From positions 1 through 50,444 of the forward strand of contig CAMWXB010000025.1 of the NCBI GenBank assembly GCA_947178125.1: DNA of 50,444 bases, written 5' to 3'. Positions 9,120 to 18,584 of the stretch are shown here, one piece after another. Position 1 is the first letter of the stretch; every line of letters starts with the position of its first letter. This DNA is from an uncultured Lachnospiraceae bacterium (GTDB lineage Bacteria > Bacillota > Clostridia > Lachnospirales > Lachnospiraceae). Below the pieces are notes generated by a model. The model saw only the letters and a program-made list of their open reading frames with translations, was not told the origin of the DNA and ran no database searches. Both the position numbers and the translations under genes were made by a program.

Positions 9120-9144
9120 CCCGAAGCGGCGGTTCGTTCTGCGC

Positions 9145-9307
9145 TCGACCTGCGCCCGGTCGCTGCATCGAGGTTTCCCTTGTCGGCACGCTCCCGCTCC
9201 GCGAAAAATCGCAACAGATGCTAAGCTCGTGAAAAACCTCGCTAAGCACTGGCGTTTTTCAAGGGCCTTCGCGGGAAACATCGATGCAGCGACCAGGCGC
9301 AGGTCGA
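9145..9307. repeat. 163-bp long palindrome between divergent promoters
   Basis: The outer 35-nt arms (9145-9179 and 9273-9307) are complementary at 33 of 35 positions, starting TCGACCTGCGCC on one side and ending GGCGCAGGTCGA on the other. The inner part continues as a weaker palindrome, with GAAAAA/TTTTTC and GCTAAG/CTTAGC blocks. It lies between a minus-strand promoter and a plus-strand promoter and contains no gene. It is more GC-rich than its surroundings by eye. A MITE or other short palindromic mobile element, or a structured regulatory element, would fit. This makes up most of the 427-bp gene-free gap. Confidence 0.8.
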
Positions 9308-9352
9308 ATCTGCCTGTCAGTGTCAATCCATGTCAATCATCGCAAGTATCTG

Positions 9353-9381
9353 TTGAAAAATATGCAAAATACAGCTATACT
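9353..9381 (+). promoter_or_regulatory. Promoter of the CotH/VTC/DUF4956 operon
   Basis: TTGAAA and TATACT are separated by exactly 17 nt, about 70 nt before the CotH start codon. Both elements are close to the vegetative sigma-factor consensus. Confidence 0.7.
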
Positions 9382-9455
9382 TCTAATAGACTGTCTATTG
9401 GCGCCGCTGCCGGGCAGTAAATTTGTAAAGAGAATGATTGGAGCGGCCTGCGAAT

Positions 9456-11399
9456 ATGATAATAGATAACAGGAAACTTAAAAAAATAAGATGGCTGTTC
9501 GTTTTCCTGACAGCGCTTCTTCCTCTGCTTTTCCTTCCGAAGCTGTTTACGGATATGAAAATCTATAATCTACTCCGGGAGAACAAAATCGACACAAGCG
9601 TCACTTTTACATATACGGGAGACCGGCAGGTAAAATGTTATAACGCCAATCCAGGCAATCCGGAAAGTATGAGTTATGTCTTCCTTCCCTCCTATGCGGA
9701 TATGGCACAGATCGGCGTGGAAACGATCGCGGAGCGGGTAGATTTTATCGGCGGGCCGGAAACCATAAGTGTAAAGAGCGGAGAATATGCGGCCTGCAGC
9801 TTTGAGACCGGGCTTCCCTACCGGATGCACTTTTATAACGCTTCCGGAACGGAGATCGGAACAAGAGACGTTACGTTTTTGAAATCAGGCGGCCTCCCGG
9901 TCATGTATGTCAACACGAGAACCGGAAGCATGGAACGGCTCGATGCCGACAAGACCTATAAGGAAAAGGCGTCCATCGAATTTCTGGACAGCGAAGGTGA
10001 ACTCGTTTTTACCGACGATATCAGAAGCATTTCCGCCAGAGGCAACCAGACTTTTACTTTTGAAAAGAAATCCTACCAGCTGAATTTAAGCGTACCGGTG
10101 GATTTTATGAATATGGGGATGTCCGATACATGGATACTGCTCTGCAATGTATACGACCCGGCCTATATCCGCAATAAACTGACTTATGAGATGGCTCTGC
10201 AGGCTGATATGCCCGGAAGCGCCAAATCGGAATATATCGATGTATATTTTAACGACGTTTATGCCGGAATGTATCAGTTGTGTGAAAAAGTCGAAATTGG
10301 AGAGAACCGGCTGGAAATCGCGGACTTGGAAGCCCAGAACCGTGCCCTGAACGGAGAAGTGTTGGATTATGCCGATACCTTTGTCACCGGAAACGGAAAA
10401 GGCGTTGAACTGGCACGAAACCCACAGGATATTACGGGCGGCTATCTGATAGAACACGACTATGGAATGAAATTCAGCGAAGTGCTGAGCGGCTTCACCA
10501 CCAGTACAGGCGAAGAGTTCGCGCTGAAAAATCCGAATCATGCTTCCGAGGCGGAAGTCACCTATATCAGCAACAGGATGCAGGAAATCGAAGACGCCAT
10601 CAGGGCGGAAGACGGCTATAATCCGGTCACGGGAATATATTACACGGAATATATCGACCTGGAATCCTGGGCCGATAAATATCTGATAGAAGAAATCACC
10701 CGCAATAACGGCGGCGGCAGTACCAGTTCTTATTTTTATAAACCGCAGGATTCTCTCAGCACGAAAGTATACGGCGGCCCTGTCTGGGATTATGACAAAG
10801 GCTACGGCAACGCCAGCGGTTATAATAAGAATACACGCGATCTGGCCTTTTTGACTCTCCATGAATACTACACAAGCTGGTTCTATTACCTGTATCAGCA
10901 CGAAGATTTCGTAGAAATGGTCAAAAAAGAATACCAGGAAAAGTTCTCCGACTATCTTACAATAATGGCAGAGGAAAAAGCGGACGAGTATCTGGCACAA
11001 ATAGAGGCCTCCGCAATACTCGATCAGGCGCGTTTCGGCCATGTGTACTGTGCGCTGGATGAAAACCTGGAGATTCCCTTTTCACCGGATAATTATAAAA
11101 TGCACGCACAGGCCATCAAGCAATTTATTCTGGAGCGAAAGGCCTTTCTGGATGAAGTATGGCTGGAAGATGCCCCGATCTGCATGGTGCATTTCAAAAA
11201 TGCCGAAGGCAGCGGAAACCGCTGTGTCGGCGTTATCACCGGAGAATGTATCGAAAATCTTCCTGTGGAAAGCAAAAGCAATATGCAGTTTCTCGGCTGG
11301 CAGATAGAAGACAGTGAAGATTTTCTGACGACACAAACGCCAGTAACCGAAGAAATAACGGTATATCCCGTGTGGGAAGCGGCACCCCCGCAGGAATGA
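9456..11399 (+). CDS. CotH kinase family protein with C-terminal InlB-type repeat
   Basis: A 647-residue protein with an N-terminal membrane anchor (about residues 11-30), an extracytoplasmic beta-rich region (about 40-165) and a CotH domain. CotH signatures include ISARGNQTF, KKSYQLNL, WILLCNVYDPAYIRNKLTYE and GPVWDYDKGYGNA. The C-terminus (HFKNAEGSGNRCVGV to YPVWE) resembles a Listeria-Bacteroides (InlB-type) repeat. CotH proteins from Bacillus spores are secretory-type protein kinases. Here a surface or secreted location is inferred. GGAG lies 12 nt before the chosen ATG; a TTG six codons earlier is less likely. It is first in an operon with VTC and DUF4956 proteins. Confidence 0.86.
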   Translation: MIIDNRKLKKIRWLFVFLTALLPLLFLPKLFTDMKIYNLLRENKIDTSVTFTYTGDRQVKCYNANPGNPESMSYVFLPSYADMAQIGVETIAERVDFIGGPETISVKSGEYAACSFETGLPYRMHFYNASGTEIGTRDVTFLKSGGLPVMYVNTRTGSMERLDADKTYKEKASIEFLDSEGELVFTDDIRSISARGNQTFTFEKKSYQLNLSVPVDFMNMGMSDTWILLCNVYDPAYIRNKLTYEMALQADMPGSAKSEYIDVYFNDVYAGMYQLCEKVEIGENRLEIADLEAQNRALNGEVLDYADTFVTGNGKGVELARNPQDITGGYLIEHDYGMKFSEVLSGFTTSTGEEFALKNPNHASEAEVTYISNRMQEIEDAIRAEDGYNPVTGIYYTEYIDLESWADKYLIEEITRNNGGGSTSSYFYKPQDSLSTKVYGGPVWDYDKGYGNASGYNKNTRDLAFLTLHEYYTSWFYYLYQHEDFVEMVKKEYQEKFSDYLTIMAEEKADEYLAQIEASAILDQARFGHVYCALDENLEIPFSPDNYKMHAQAIKQFILERKAFLDEVWLEDAPICMVHFKNAEGSGNRCVGVITGECIENLPVESKSNMQFLGWQIEDSEDFLTTQTPVTEEITVYPVWEAAPPQE

Positions 11400-12151
11400 A
11401 CAGACCGGAAAGGAGCATAAATTTCAAAGTGGAAATTTTCAAAAGAGAAAAGAACGAAAGCATCGAAGCCGAAAAATATCGACATGAATTCAAATATCTG
11501 TGTACGGAGGCACAGCTTGCCATGTTGGAAGTACGCCTGATGGGCATTATGTCAAAAGACGTGCACGCGGGTCCGAACGGCAGATACCTGATCAAAAGCC
11601 TGTATTTCGACGACATCAACGACCGATGCTTTATGGAAAACGAAAACGGAACCGGGCCGAGAGAAAAATACCGCATCCGCATCTATAACAATGACCCGGA
11701 GCGGATCAGCCTGGAATGTAAACGCAAGGAAAATGACAAGATCAATAAAAAAAGCTGCATTCTGACAAGAGAACAATACGACTGGCTCGTCTATGACAGG
11801 ACGGCGGACAGGATGGAAGAACTGCCCGAACTGGCGCAGAAGCTTCTGGTCCTGAAAATGTGCAATAAAATGGAACCGAAAGTCATCGTCAGCTATGAAA
11901 GGATTCCCTATGTCTATCAAAACGGCAATGTCAGAATCACTTTCGACCGCAATATAGCATCTTCTTCCAGAATCGAAGATTTTTTCCGGACAGATGCCGG
12001 ACAGCGGCAGATTCTGCCATCCGGCAAACAGCTATTGGAAGTTAAATACGACGAATACCTTCCAGATCATATATACCACGCACTTTCTCTGGCAAATATG
12101 CAGAGAATTGCTTTTTCCAAATATTATCTTTGCAGAAAATATCATCTCTAA
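11396..12151 (+). CDS. VTC domain protein (polyphosphate polymerase-like)
   Basis: A roughly 250-residue cytosolic protein with the VTC tunnel-fold pattern: EKYRHEFKY at the start, SLYFDD, YRIRIYN, LECKRKE, VSYER, RITFDRNI, LLEVKYDEY and SKYYLC at the end. The basic residues in these blocks line the tunnel in yeast Vtc4, which makes polyphosphate from ATP. The ATG overlaps the CotH stop (ATGA), suggesting translational coupling. However AAAGGAG lies just inside the frame, so a GTG at 11429 could be the true start. It is the middle gene of the cassette. Its product could be polyphosphate or a related nucleotide-derived chain; the substrate is not proven. Confidence 0.85.
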   Translation: MNRPERSINFKVEIFKREKNESIEAEKYRHEFKYLCTEAQLAMLEVRLMGIMSKDVHAGPNGRYLIKSLYFDDINDRCFMENENGTGPREKYRIRIYNNDPERISLECKRKENDKINKKSCILTREQYDWLVYDRTADRMEELPELAQKLLVLKMCNKMEPKVIVSYERIPYVYQNGNVRITFDRNIASSSRIEDFFRTDAGQRQILPSGKQLLEVKYDEYLPDHIYHALSLANMQRIAFSKYYLCRKYHL

Positions 12152-12194
12152 AAAATATTTCTTATTACCTATAAAAACAAAGGAGAAAAAATTT

Positions 12195-12872
12195 ATGAAT
12201 TTCAAAGACATCTTTAAAAACTCATTTCTGGAGGCTTTTATGCAGAACGAGGTCTCTGCGAGCAAAGTCACCGTCATCCTGCTGTCCACCTGTATCATCG
12301 CCCTGTATATTTTTCTGGTATACCGGATGATCACGCGCAAGACCTTTTACTCTAAAAATTTCAACATCTCGCTGGCCGCGCTGTCGGTCATTACCGCAAT
12401 CGTCATTCTGACCGTGCAGTCCAATATCGTTCTATCCCTCGGTATGGTCGGCGCCCTTTCCATCGTGCGTTTTCGAACCGCCATTAAGGATCCGATGGAC
12501 CTGGTCTTTCTGTTCTGGGCGATCAGCGTGGGAATTGCCTGTGGTGCAGGAATGCTGGAAATCGCAATCATCGGCTCATTTATTCTGACAGCGCTCATTT
12601 TCTTCCTGGACAGGCTCCCGATGGCCAAAGCTGCAATGATACTGGTCATCAGCGCACAGGCCGGAAAAGACCGTACGGCCCAGATTACGGAATTAGTTAA
12701 AAAATACAGTAAATACTATAAAGTAAAATCGAGGAATATCACCGGAGAACAGCTCGATATGGTCATAGAACTCTGGGCTTCCAAAGAAGAAGAACTGACG
12801 GAAGAACTGTCAGCGCTCTCCGGCATTCACAGCGTTTCTCTGATGTCTCATGATGGAGAAGTGACATTCTAA
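12195..12872 (+). CDS. DUF4956 membrane protein
   Basis: A 225-residue protein with about four membrane segments in the first 145 residues, including the highly conserved stretch LGMVGALSIVRFRTAIKDP, and a cytoplasmic C-terminal domain (about 150-225) of ferredoxin-like, MgtC-like appearance. AAAGGAG lies 9 nt before the ATG, and the open frame upstream overlaps the VTC gene and is not real coding sequence. DUF4956 genes are commonly found beside VTC genes, so a membrane channel or scaffold for the VTC product is a reasonable inference. Confidence 0.85.
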   Translation: MNFKDIFKNSFLEAFMQNEVSASKVTVILLSTCIIALYIFLVYRMITRKTFYSKNFNISLAALSVITAIVILTVQSNIVLSLGMVGALSIVRFRTAIKDPMDLVFLFWAISVGIACGAGMLEIAIIGSFILTALIFFLDRLPMAKAAMILVISAQAGKDRTAQITELVKKYSKYYKVKSRNITGEQLDMVIELWASKEEELTEELSALSGIHSVSLMSHDGEVTF

Positions 12873-12942
12873 GAGAAAAACACAAAATCTGCACGAAATC
12901 TTTGCACTGACACGCGACACTTTATACGAACGGCAATTTAAT

Positions 12943-12971
12943 CTTTTAACCGGTATCAAAAAGTGATATGA
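12943..12971 (+). promoter_or_regulatory. Candidate extended -10 promoter for the FAD oxidoreductase gene
   Basis: TATGAT preceded by TGA makes an extended -10 (GTGATATGATAAATA). The -35 position (TTTTAA, 17-nt spacer) is poor. The same GTGATAT(A/G)AT arrangement occurs before the chemotaxis receptor and in the gap before the toxin/antitoxin-like gene. Confidence 0.4.
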
Positions 12972-13036
12972 TAAATAGAAGCTGCATTTAACGCAGACTG
13001 GAACGTCAAGGATTTAAGAAAGGTAACATTATTTTC

Positions 13037-14602
13037 ATGAAAAATTTTTCTACGAAAAAAGCATATATTATAGGAGCCGGCCCTGCCGGGCTGACCGCAG
13101 CCTATGAACTTTTGAAACAGAGCAGTGAATACGAAGTCACCGTTCTCGAAGAAAGCAGCGATATGGGGGGCATCTCCAAAACAGTCAACTACAAGGGAAA
13201 CCGGATGGATATGGGAGGCCACCGCTTCTTTTCCAAAGTGCCCGAGGTCAACGACTGGTGGAACCGGATGCTCCCTCTTCAGGGCGCTCCCACCTATGAC
13301 GATATTGTTCTTGGACGCAAAATGCCGCTCAAAAAAGGCGGCCCCGACCCCGAAAAAGAAGACAGGGTCATGTTGCGCCGCCACCGGGTATCCCGCATTT
13401 ACTTTAATAAAAAGTTTTTTGACTATCCGATTTCCTTTAAGTTCGAAACGTTTAAAAACATGGGACTGATCACCACATTACAGGCCGGTTTCAGTTATCT
13501 GGCCGCACTGCTCCACAGACGGAAAGAAAACTCCTTAGAGGATCTTTACATCAATCGTTTTGGACGAAAACTGTATTCCATGTTCTTTGAATATTATACG
13601 GAAAATCTCTGGGGACGGCATCCCAGCGATATCGCTCCCGACTGGGGCGCGCAGCGCATGAAAGGCCTTTCCATTACCGCAATTATCAAAGATATATTCG
13701 GCAAAATGCTGCCGGGTAAAAAGAACCGTAAAGTAGAGACCTCGCTTATCGAAGAATTCAGCTATCCGAAACTCGGCCCCGGTCAGTTGTGGGATGTGAC
13801 AGCAGAAGAGATTCAGAAAATGGGCGGCACGATTCTGCGGAACAGCCGCGTAATCGGTCTTCACAAGGATGACAAAGATCACATTACATCTCTGACCTAT
13901 GAAGCAGATGGAAAACAGATTACCGTGGAAGGCGATATTTTTATTTCTTCCATGCCTGTCAAAGACCTTGTTGCAGGTATGAACGACGTTCCAAAGGAGC
14001 CCGCCCGTATCGCTGCCGGACTTCCTTACCGCGATTATATGACCGTCGGCCTTTTGCTGCCGAAACTGAATTTAAAGAATAAGACCAAAATAAAGACCAT
14101 CAGCAATATCGTACCTGACTGCTGGGTCTATGTACAGGACCGCTCCGTGCAGCTCGGCCGCTTCCAGATTTATAATAACTGGTCGCCCTATATGGTCAAA
14201 GACCTGGAGCATACCGTATGGATCGGGCTGGAATACTTTGTTACAGAAGGCGATAAGTACTGGACTATGTCTGATAAAGATTTTGCCAAATTTGCCATAA
14301 AAGAAATCCTCAGTATGGGATTGATCGACCGTCCGAAGGACGTCATGGACTTCCATGTGGAGAGGGTCAAAAAAGCATATCCGGCCTATTTCGATACTTA
14401 CAAAGAAATCGACACGCTGGTGGATTACCTGAAATCTATTGACAACCTTTACTGCGTCGGCCGGAACGGACAGCACCGCTACAACAATATAGACCACTCC
14501 ATGATGACATCCTTTGAAGCGGTCAAAAATATCGTCGGCGGTATTCAGAATAAAGATAATGTCTGGAACGTCAACACGGAACAGGAATACCATGAATCAT
14601 GA
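13037..14602 (+). CDS. FAD-dependent amine-oxidase-type oxidoreductase
   Basis: A 521-residue soluble protein. Its N-terminal dinucleotide-binding motif is [17 protein letters not shown], followed by [10 protein letters not shown] and then [12 protein letters not shown], the second FAD-contact region. It belongs to the broad amine oxidase/protoporphyrinogen oxidase/UDP-galactopyranose-mutase-like superfamily. This subgroup usually lies in polysaccharide gene clusters, which suggests a sugar-nucleotide or lipid-linked sugar substrate; that is inference. The ATG follows AAGAAAGG at 12 nt. It has its own upstream gap after the VTC cassette and converges on an SGNH gene. Confidence 0.8.
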   Translation: MKNFSTKKAYIIGAGPAGLTAAYELLKQSSEYEVTVLEESSDMGGISKTVNYKGNRMDMGGHRFFSKVPEVNDWWNRMLPLQGAPTYDDIVLGRKMPLKKGGPDPEKEDRVMLRRHRVSRIYFNKKFFDYPISFKFETFKNMGLITTLQAGFSYLAALLHRRKENSLEDLYINRFGRKLYSMFFEYYTENLWGRHPSDIAPDWGAQRMKGLSITAIIKDIFGKMLPGKKNRKVETSLIEEFSYPKLGPGQLWDVTAEEIQKMGGTILRNSRVIGLHKDDKDHITSLTYEADGKQITVEGDIFISSMPVKDLVAGMNDVPKEPARIAAGLPYRDYMTVGLLLPKLNLKNKTKIKTISNIVPDCWVYVQDRSVQLGRFQIYNNWSPYMVKDLEHTVWIGLEYFVTEGDKYWTMSDKDFAKFAIKEILSMGLIDRPKDVMDFHVERVKKAYPAYFDTYKEIDTLVDYLKSIDNLYCVGRNGQHRYNNIDHSMMTSFEAVKNIVGGIQNKDNVWNVNTEQEYHES

Positions 14603-14611
14603 TTTGGAAAT

Positions 14612-14634
14612 GAGGCTGCCTATAAGGCAGCCTC
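14612..14634. terminator. Hairpin between convergent genes
   Basis: A perfect 9-bp stem (GAGGCTGCC / GGCAGCCTC) with a short AT loop overlaps the last codons of the minus-strand SGNH gene. Neither side has a long T run, so it may act weakly in both directions. Confidence 0.5.
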
Positions 14635-15678
14635 TACTGCATTCCTAATCAACTTCATGCCTTCCGGATTCATATGAATCCCGTCCGTCACATATTCTTT
14701 CATATTGTCAATCGTAATACCACAATTCTGCAGATCGATGATCTTACATCCTTTCGCCGCGGCAATCACTTCAATCTTCTTCCCGTAGTCTTCCGCTGTC
14801 AGCTCCAGACTGTTCACGAATGTTACAAACGTCGGCCCCGACTCAGGCCCCCAGGTTCCCATCGGCGGAAGGTTACAGCAGAGTATTTCCGCATTCGGAT
14901 AATAGGCGATCAGCTTATCCAGTATCATACAGTAAGCATCGCTGAAAGTCTCTATCATGCCTTCTTCCACCGCCTTCGTTCCGTCGTTATCACCGAGCGG
15001 CACGGCTTTCATAAAGTCATTCGTTCCCATATAAACGATAATGACATCCGGGAAAGAACCTTTATTCCCTATCAAATCCCAAATCCTGCATTCGCTGCAC
15101 CCATATTGAATATTATCAGCACTGAGAGAATCGCCGATACAGGTGCTCCCGGAACTGGAGCCGTTAACGCACAGCTCCATTTCTGTATCCTTCAGGACCA
15201 TCTTCCACCATGTCTGCTCTACATCCGACACCTCGCCATCCATTGGGAAGTAGCAGGCATAGCCTTCCGGAATCCAGCCATCGAAAGTCGAAATACTGTC
15301 TCCCAGAATCGAGAGCTTTCTGGCCGCCGTCTCTCCCTCTTCTGCCGCATCCTCTCTCCTGGCGCCTTCTACCATCTTTTCATCGGAACGCTCTCCCGCC
15401 GCTGTGGTGGAGTCTTCCTCTGTTCCACCATCCGCATTTGCGTTATTCTCTGCAATTGCTGCCGTATCCGCCTGCTTCTCCGCGCCTGCTGCCGTATCTG
15501 CCTGATTCGACGCACCCGCTGCTGTATCTTCCTGATTCTCCGCGCCCGCCGCGTTCCCATCGTTCCCGCCCTGACCGCCGCATCCGGCTAAGATAAACAA
15601 CATAAAAGCGAGCATCCACGCCAGCGCACTTCTTCTTTTCCGAATAACACGATTGCCTTTCTTCACACCCAACATCAT
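14620..15678 (-). CDS. SGNH/GDSL hydrolase lipoprotein
   Basis: A 352-residue secreted lipoprotein. The signal peptide ends in the lipobox ILAGC (lipidated C33). Next is a low-complexity linker with three decapeptide copies of AGAxxQxDTA (residues 44-73), then a complete SGNH domain. Catalytic blocks are LGDSIS (S128), NGSSSGS, MGTNDF and DGIHMNPEG. The family contains esterases that remove acetyl or other acyl groups from carbohydrates, and glycan deacylation on the cell surface is inferred from context. GGGAG lies before the start. It is the last gene of the operon beginning with the DUF6056-like gene. Confidence 0.87.
   Translation of the reverse strand: MMLGVKKGNRVIRKRRSALAWMLAFMLFILAGCGGQGGNDGNAAGAENQEDTAAGASNQADTAAGAEKQADTAAIAENNANADGGTEEDSTTAAGERSDEKMVEGARREDAAEEGETAARKLSILGDSISTFDGWIPEGYACYFPMDGEVSDVEQTWWKMVLKDTEMELCVNGSSSGSTCIGDSLSADNIQYGCSECRIWDLIGNKGSFPDVIIVYMGTNDFMKAVPLGDNDGTKAVEEGMIETFSDAYCMILDKLIAYYPNAEILCCNLPPMGTWGPESGPTFVTFVNSLELTAEDYGKKIEVIAAAKGCKIIDLQNCGITIDNMKEYVTDGIHMNPEGMKLIRNAVEAAL
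15430..15549 (-). repeat. 30-bp repeats encoding AGAxxQxDTA in the SGNH lipoprotein linker
   Basis: Three clear copies and a fourth degenerate copy of a 30-bp unit lie between the lipobox and the catalytic domain. They lengthen the wall-spanning linker and could expand or contract by slippage. Confidence 0.75.
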
Positions 15679-15760
15679 ACCATCTCCCGCCCCATTTTCT
15701 TTTGTTCGTTACATTTTTGCTTCTCTCTTCCTGTTCGCCTTCGTTCCTGCCGTTTTCCGA

Positions 15761-16756
15761 TTACCGCTTCTTAAAAACAGACTGTCTCGCACCGTGCATC
15801 TTTTCATGATGCTTCATAACATCGTCCGCCGCATCCATCCTAAGCCCGGCATCGATAAAATCACAGTTTTTGCAGAACGGATAGTTCTGCCGCCCGCCCT
15901 TTACTGCATCCCGCAGTTTTTGGTACTTTTCGCTGTTCCATCCGTCTTTTAACGGCACTTTGTTCAGGTCCGCCAAATCCGTCACCTCAAAATTATCACA
16001 GCAGCAGATTCCGAGTTTCCCGTTCGGCATAATCCACATATCCGTAAAAGGCATCAGGCAGGTCTCCTTGATAACTTTTCCCTTTGACTGTTTATTCGGC
16101 GCGCTGCCCGCACGATTGGTCAGCACCTCTTTCAGATAACGAATCTGTATCAGGATATCCACATCCTTAAATTCCTCCGGATGTTTCTTTACATACGCAT
16201 GAATCACCTGAATATTCTTGTGCATCTTCATATCCAGACAATAATTATTGATGATCAACTGGTCCACATAGGGGACGATTGCTTTCACCTTGTCGATATC
16301 CAGAAGCAGCCCGTTCGTTGACATGAAAATAAAGGCATTGGGAAGCTTCTCCCGTGCATATTTGTGAAATTCTACAATACGCTTGTCCAGCCAGGGTTCA
16401 TTGTTTCCGTATAAAGTCAGATGCCCCTTATAGTCCCATTCCTTTAACTGGTCGATGATCGAGTAATAGAGTTCATCCGGCATCTTCATATAGGGCCTTT
16501 TCTCCGCATGGATATTGGCCGTACAGAACTCACAGGTGCTGTTGCAGCGATTCACCGTCTCCAGATTGACGACGACCGGATGCGGCGCCGCCCCTGTCTT
16601 CTGCATTCGTCCGTAAAAATAGTCTATATAGTTTTTCTGCTGTTTTCTTCTCGTCAGAAACTGCAGTTTCAAATAACTTTCACTCGACAATTTAGGCAGA
16701 TACTTTCTCGCATTCCACCCAAGCACTCCCGCAAAATTGTGTACTCTGATCGGCAT
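15761..16756 (-). CDS. Radical SAM/SPASM domain protein
   Basis: A 331-residue cytosolic enzyme with the radical SAM cluster motif CNSTCEFC (C71, C75, C78) after NLETVNR. Further blocks are TLYGNNEP and FMSTNG. A C-terminal SPASM region carries extra cysteines (ETCLMPF, GKLGICCCDNF and YPFCKNC) for auxiliary iron-sulfur clusters. SPASM enzymes modify peptides or sugars (maturases, dehydrogenases). No small precursor peptide is evident next to it, and the surrounding genes are for glycan assembly, so a sugar-modifying role is possible but unproven. It lies between a multi-pass membrane protein and an SGNH lipoprotein in one operon. Confidence 0.88.
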   Translation of the reverse strand: MPIRVHNFAGVLGWNARKYLPKLSSESYLKLQFLTRRKQQKNYIDYFYGRMQKTGAAPHPVVVNLETVNRCNSTCEFCTANIHAEKRPYMKMPDELYYSIIDQLKEWDYKGHLTLYGNNEPWLDKRIVEFHKYAREKLPNAFIFMSTNGLLLDIDKVKAIVPYVDQLIINNYCLDMKMHKNIQVIHAYVKKHPEEFKDVDILIQIRYLKEVLTNRAGSAPNKQSKGKVIKETCLMPFTDMWIMPNGKLGICCCDNFEVTDLADLNKVPLKDGWNSEKYQKLRDAVKGGRQNYPFCKNCDFIDAGLRMDAADDVMKHHEKMHGARQSVFKKR

Positions 16757-16793
16757 AATCTGTCCCTCTTTCCGAACGCAGACCTCTCTGCAT

Positions 16794-18560
16794 TCATCTT
16801 ACCTGATATAAATAAATTGTATAGCTTTCATCCTCGGAAGTATAGCTTCCTTTTAACAAAAGTCCCGCTTCCTCCGCATTCGCGAGTTCGATTCTGGAAA
16901 AAATCCAACTCCCGCCGAGCTCCCTGATACTTTCCGCATCAATGTAAATATTATAGTCCGTCGCCTGAATGCTCTTCGTCGCGCGCACGATGCTCAAATC
17001 GGTTCCTGAGTATAAATAGGCGCGGGCCCCCCATTCGTCATAATAGATTCTGGTCGCTTCCACCCGCTGCAGCGCCGGTGCGATGATCTTCCGAAAATCT
17101 TCTTTATATTGCTGCGCATAAAAACCAAGATAACCGTCCAGCGTAGCAATACCGTTATATTCCAAAATGGCTGGATGCAGTCCATATGCTAAAGACCACT
17201 CCCCATCATAGGCAATCTCTTCTTTTATCCTCTCAAATAAATCTACCGCATAGAACTGCTCATAGTCAAGTTCATCCACTTCTGTTCCGTGAAAATATTC
17301 ATAAGCCCTGTAATAACATGTATAATATAAATCATTATACCGCCCCGGCGACAGAATGACCGTCAGACACGCCGCGCAGATTATGATATTGGCGAGCCAC
17401 ATTTGTATGACACCCATGTCATAAATCCTGATCAGAATCAGGAACAGCGCACAATACCACAAAAACGGATTGAAAAATACCGTTCTGTTGAACTGCCAGC
17501 CCTCAAGCGGCGGAACGAGCATTTCCACCAGCCTTCTGACCGGTCCGCAGTCATACAGGCCATAGACGACACTGTTGAACACTAGAAACAACATGATAAA
17601 ATTAAAACGATCCCGAAAAATATCACGCGCTCTTTTTTTATACAAATAATATCCGTTATTTAAAATAAAATATACAATACAGAGCGGAAGAACCACTTTC
17701 GTATGCACGCCATCGGCATGAAAAATACCATCCTTCCATACGGAAAAAATCTCCTGTACCACATCCCGCGCTGACAAATCTACATTCACGATCGTGGAGC
17801 GGATCGTCACTTCATCACTGAGGAGCATCTGCCCGAACAGACGATATTCGCATACAACATAGCCGAGCGCCAGCACAATGACACTTGTTATCAAAGACCA
17901 TACAGGTTTTCTGTCCCGAATCGAGAGCCATATCGCCGCAATCACCACATATCCCAGCAGAAAAATCCCCATATAGGAAAAATAGGATACGAGCGGGTAC
18001 AAAAACAGACACAGATACAGGACCTTCGATGGTTTCCGGTAAATCCGAATCAGCAGCCAGGCCGCGAGGGGCATGGACGCAAATGCAAAACCAAAGGCCG
18101 GAAAAACGCTCAAAATACCATAAACGAACCCCGTCATATAGATGATGGGACGATAGTGCATATACTTCTCCGGATACAGTTCCTTTGCCAGAAGCCGGAA
18201 GGATACGATCGCAAGTACGGCCTTCAGCAAAAGCCCCAGCACATATGCCGTAAAGGTCGGGAAAATCATATAGAGCACACTGTAGAGCGACAGCTCCGAA
18301 GGCAGATTATCTCTGCTGATTCCGCCCAGAAACGGTATATCCACGCCATGCTTCCAAAAGGAATCCGTATTTTTTAACATCTGGAACTGCGCCAGAAACA
18401 AATCCATATTATCGTGTACCGCAATATAACTTTTTTCTCCAAAATACAGAAAAACGCCGCCCTCCAAGAGCAGAAAACCCACTATCGGAAAGAGGAACCA
18501 GTATTTCGTCAGCCACAGAAACCATGCCTGTTTTTCCAGTTTTTTCAAACCAACCTCCAT
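16794..18560 (-). CDS. DUF6044-like multi-pass membrane protein (GT-C-like)
   Basis: A 588-residue protein with about twelve membrane segments and an extracytoplasmic C-terminal domain of about 150 residues. Recognisable motifs are YIAVHDNMDLFLAQ (acidic first loop), RSTIVNVDLS and HPAILEYNGIATLDGYLGFY near the C-terminus. I match these from memory to the DUF6044 family, close to YfhO/GT-C architecture. GT-C proteins use lipid-linked sugars outside the membrane. The neighbouring GtrA supports transfer of an undecaprenyl-linked sugar to a surface polymer. A GGTTGG-type ribosome binding site precedes the ATG. Confidence 0.68.
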   Translation of the reverse strand: MEVGLKKLEKQAWFLWLTKYWFLFPIVGFLLLEGGVFLYFGEKSYIAVHDNMDLFLAQFQMLKNTDSFWKHGVDIPFLGGISRDNLPSELSLYSVLYMIFPTFTAYVLGLLLKAVLAIVSFRLLAKELYPEKYMHYRPIIYMTGFVYGILSVFPAFGFAFASMPLAAWLLIRIYRKPSKVLYLCLFLYPLVSYFSYMGIFLLGYVVIAAIWLSIRDRKPVWSLITSVIVLALGYVVCEYRLFGQMLLSDEVTIRSTIVNVDLSARDVVQEIFSVWKDGIFHADGVHTKVVLPLCIVYFILNNGYYLYKKRARDIFRDRFNFIMLFLVFNSVVYGLYDCGPVRRLVEMLVPPLEGWQFNRTVFFNPFLWYCALFLILIRIYDMGVIQMWLANIIICAACLTVILSPGRYNDLYYTCYYRAYEYFHGTEVDELDYEQFYAVDLFERIKEEIAYDGEWSLAYGLHPAILEYNGIATLDGYLGFYAQQYKEDFRKIIAPALQRVEATRIYYDEWGARAYLYSGTDLSIVRATKSIQATDYNIYIDAESIRELGGSWIFSRIELANAEEAGLLLKGSYTSEDESYTIYLYQVR

Positions 18561-18584
18561 TTATCCGCTTCGCCTTTCCCGTTC

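Noticed and set aside
11994..12194. N-terminal extension of the DUF4956 protein
   Set aside because: It overlaps the VTC gene and is unrelated to the family; the ATG after AAAGGAG gives the normal length.
14674..15591. Plus-strand open frame of 305 codons
   Set aside because: It is antisense to the SGNH lipoprotein with full catalytic motifs, and its composition (many Arg, Cys, His) is not protein-like.
15761..16756. Radical SAM enzyme as a peptide maturase of a RiPP cluster
   Set aside because: I found no small precursor peptide or transporter beside it; neighbours are glycan genes.
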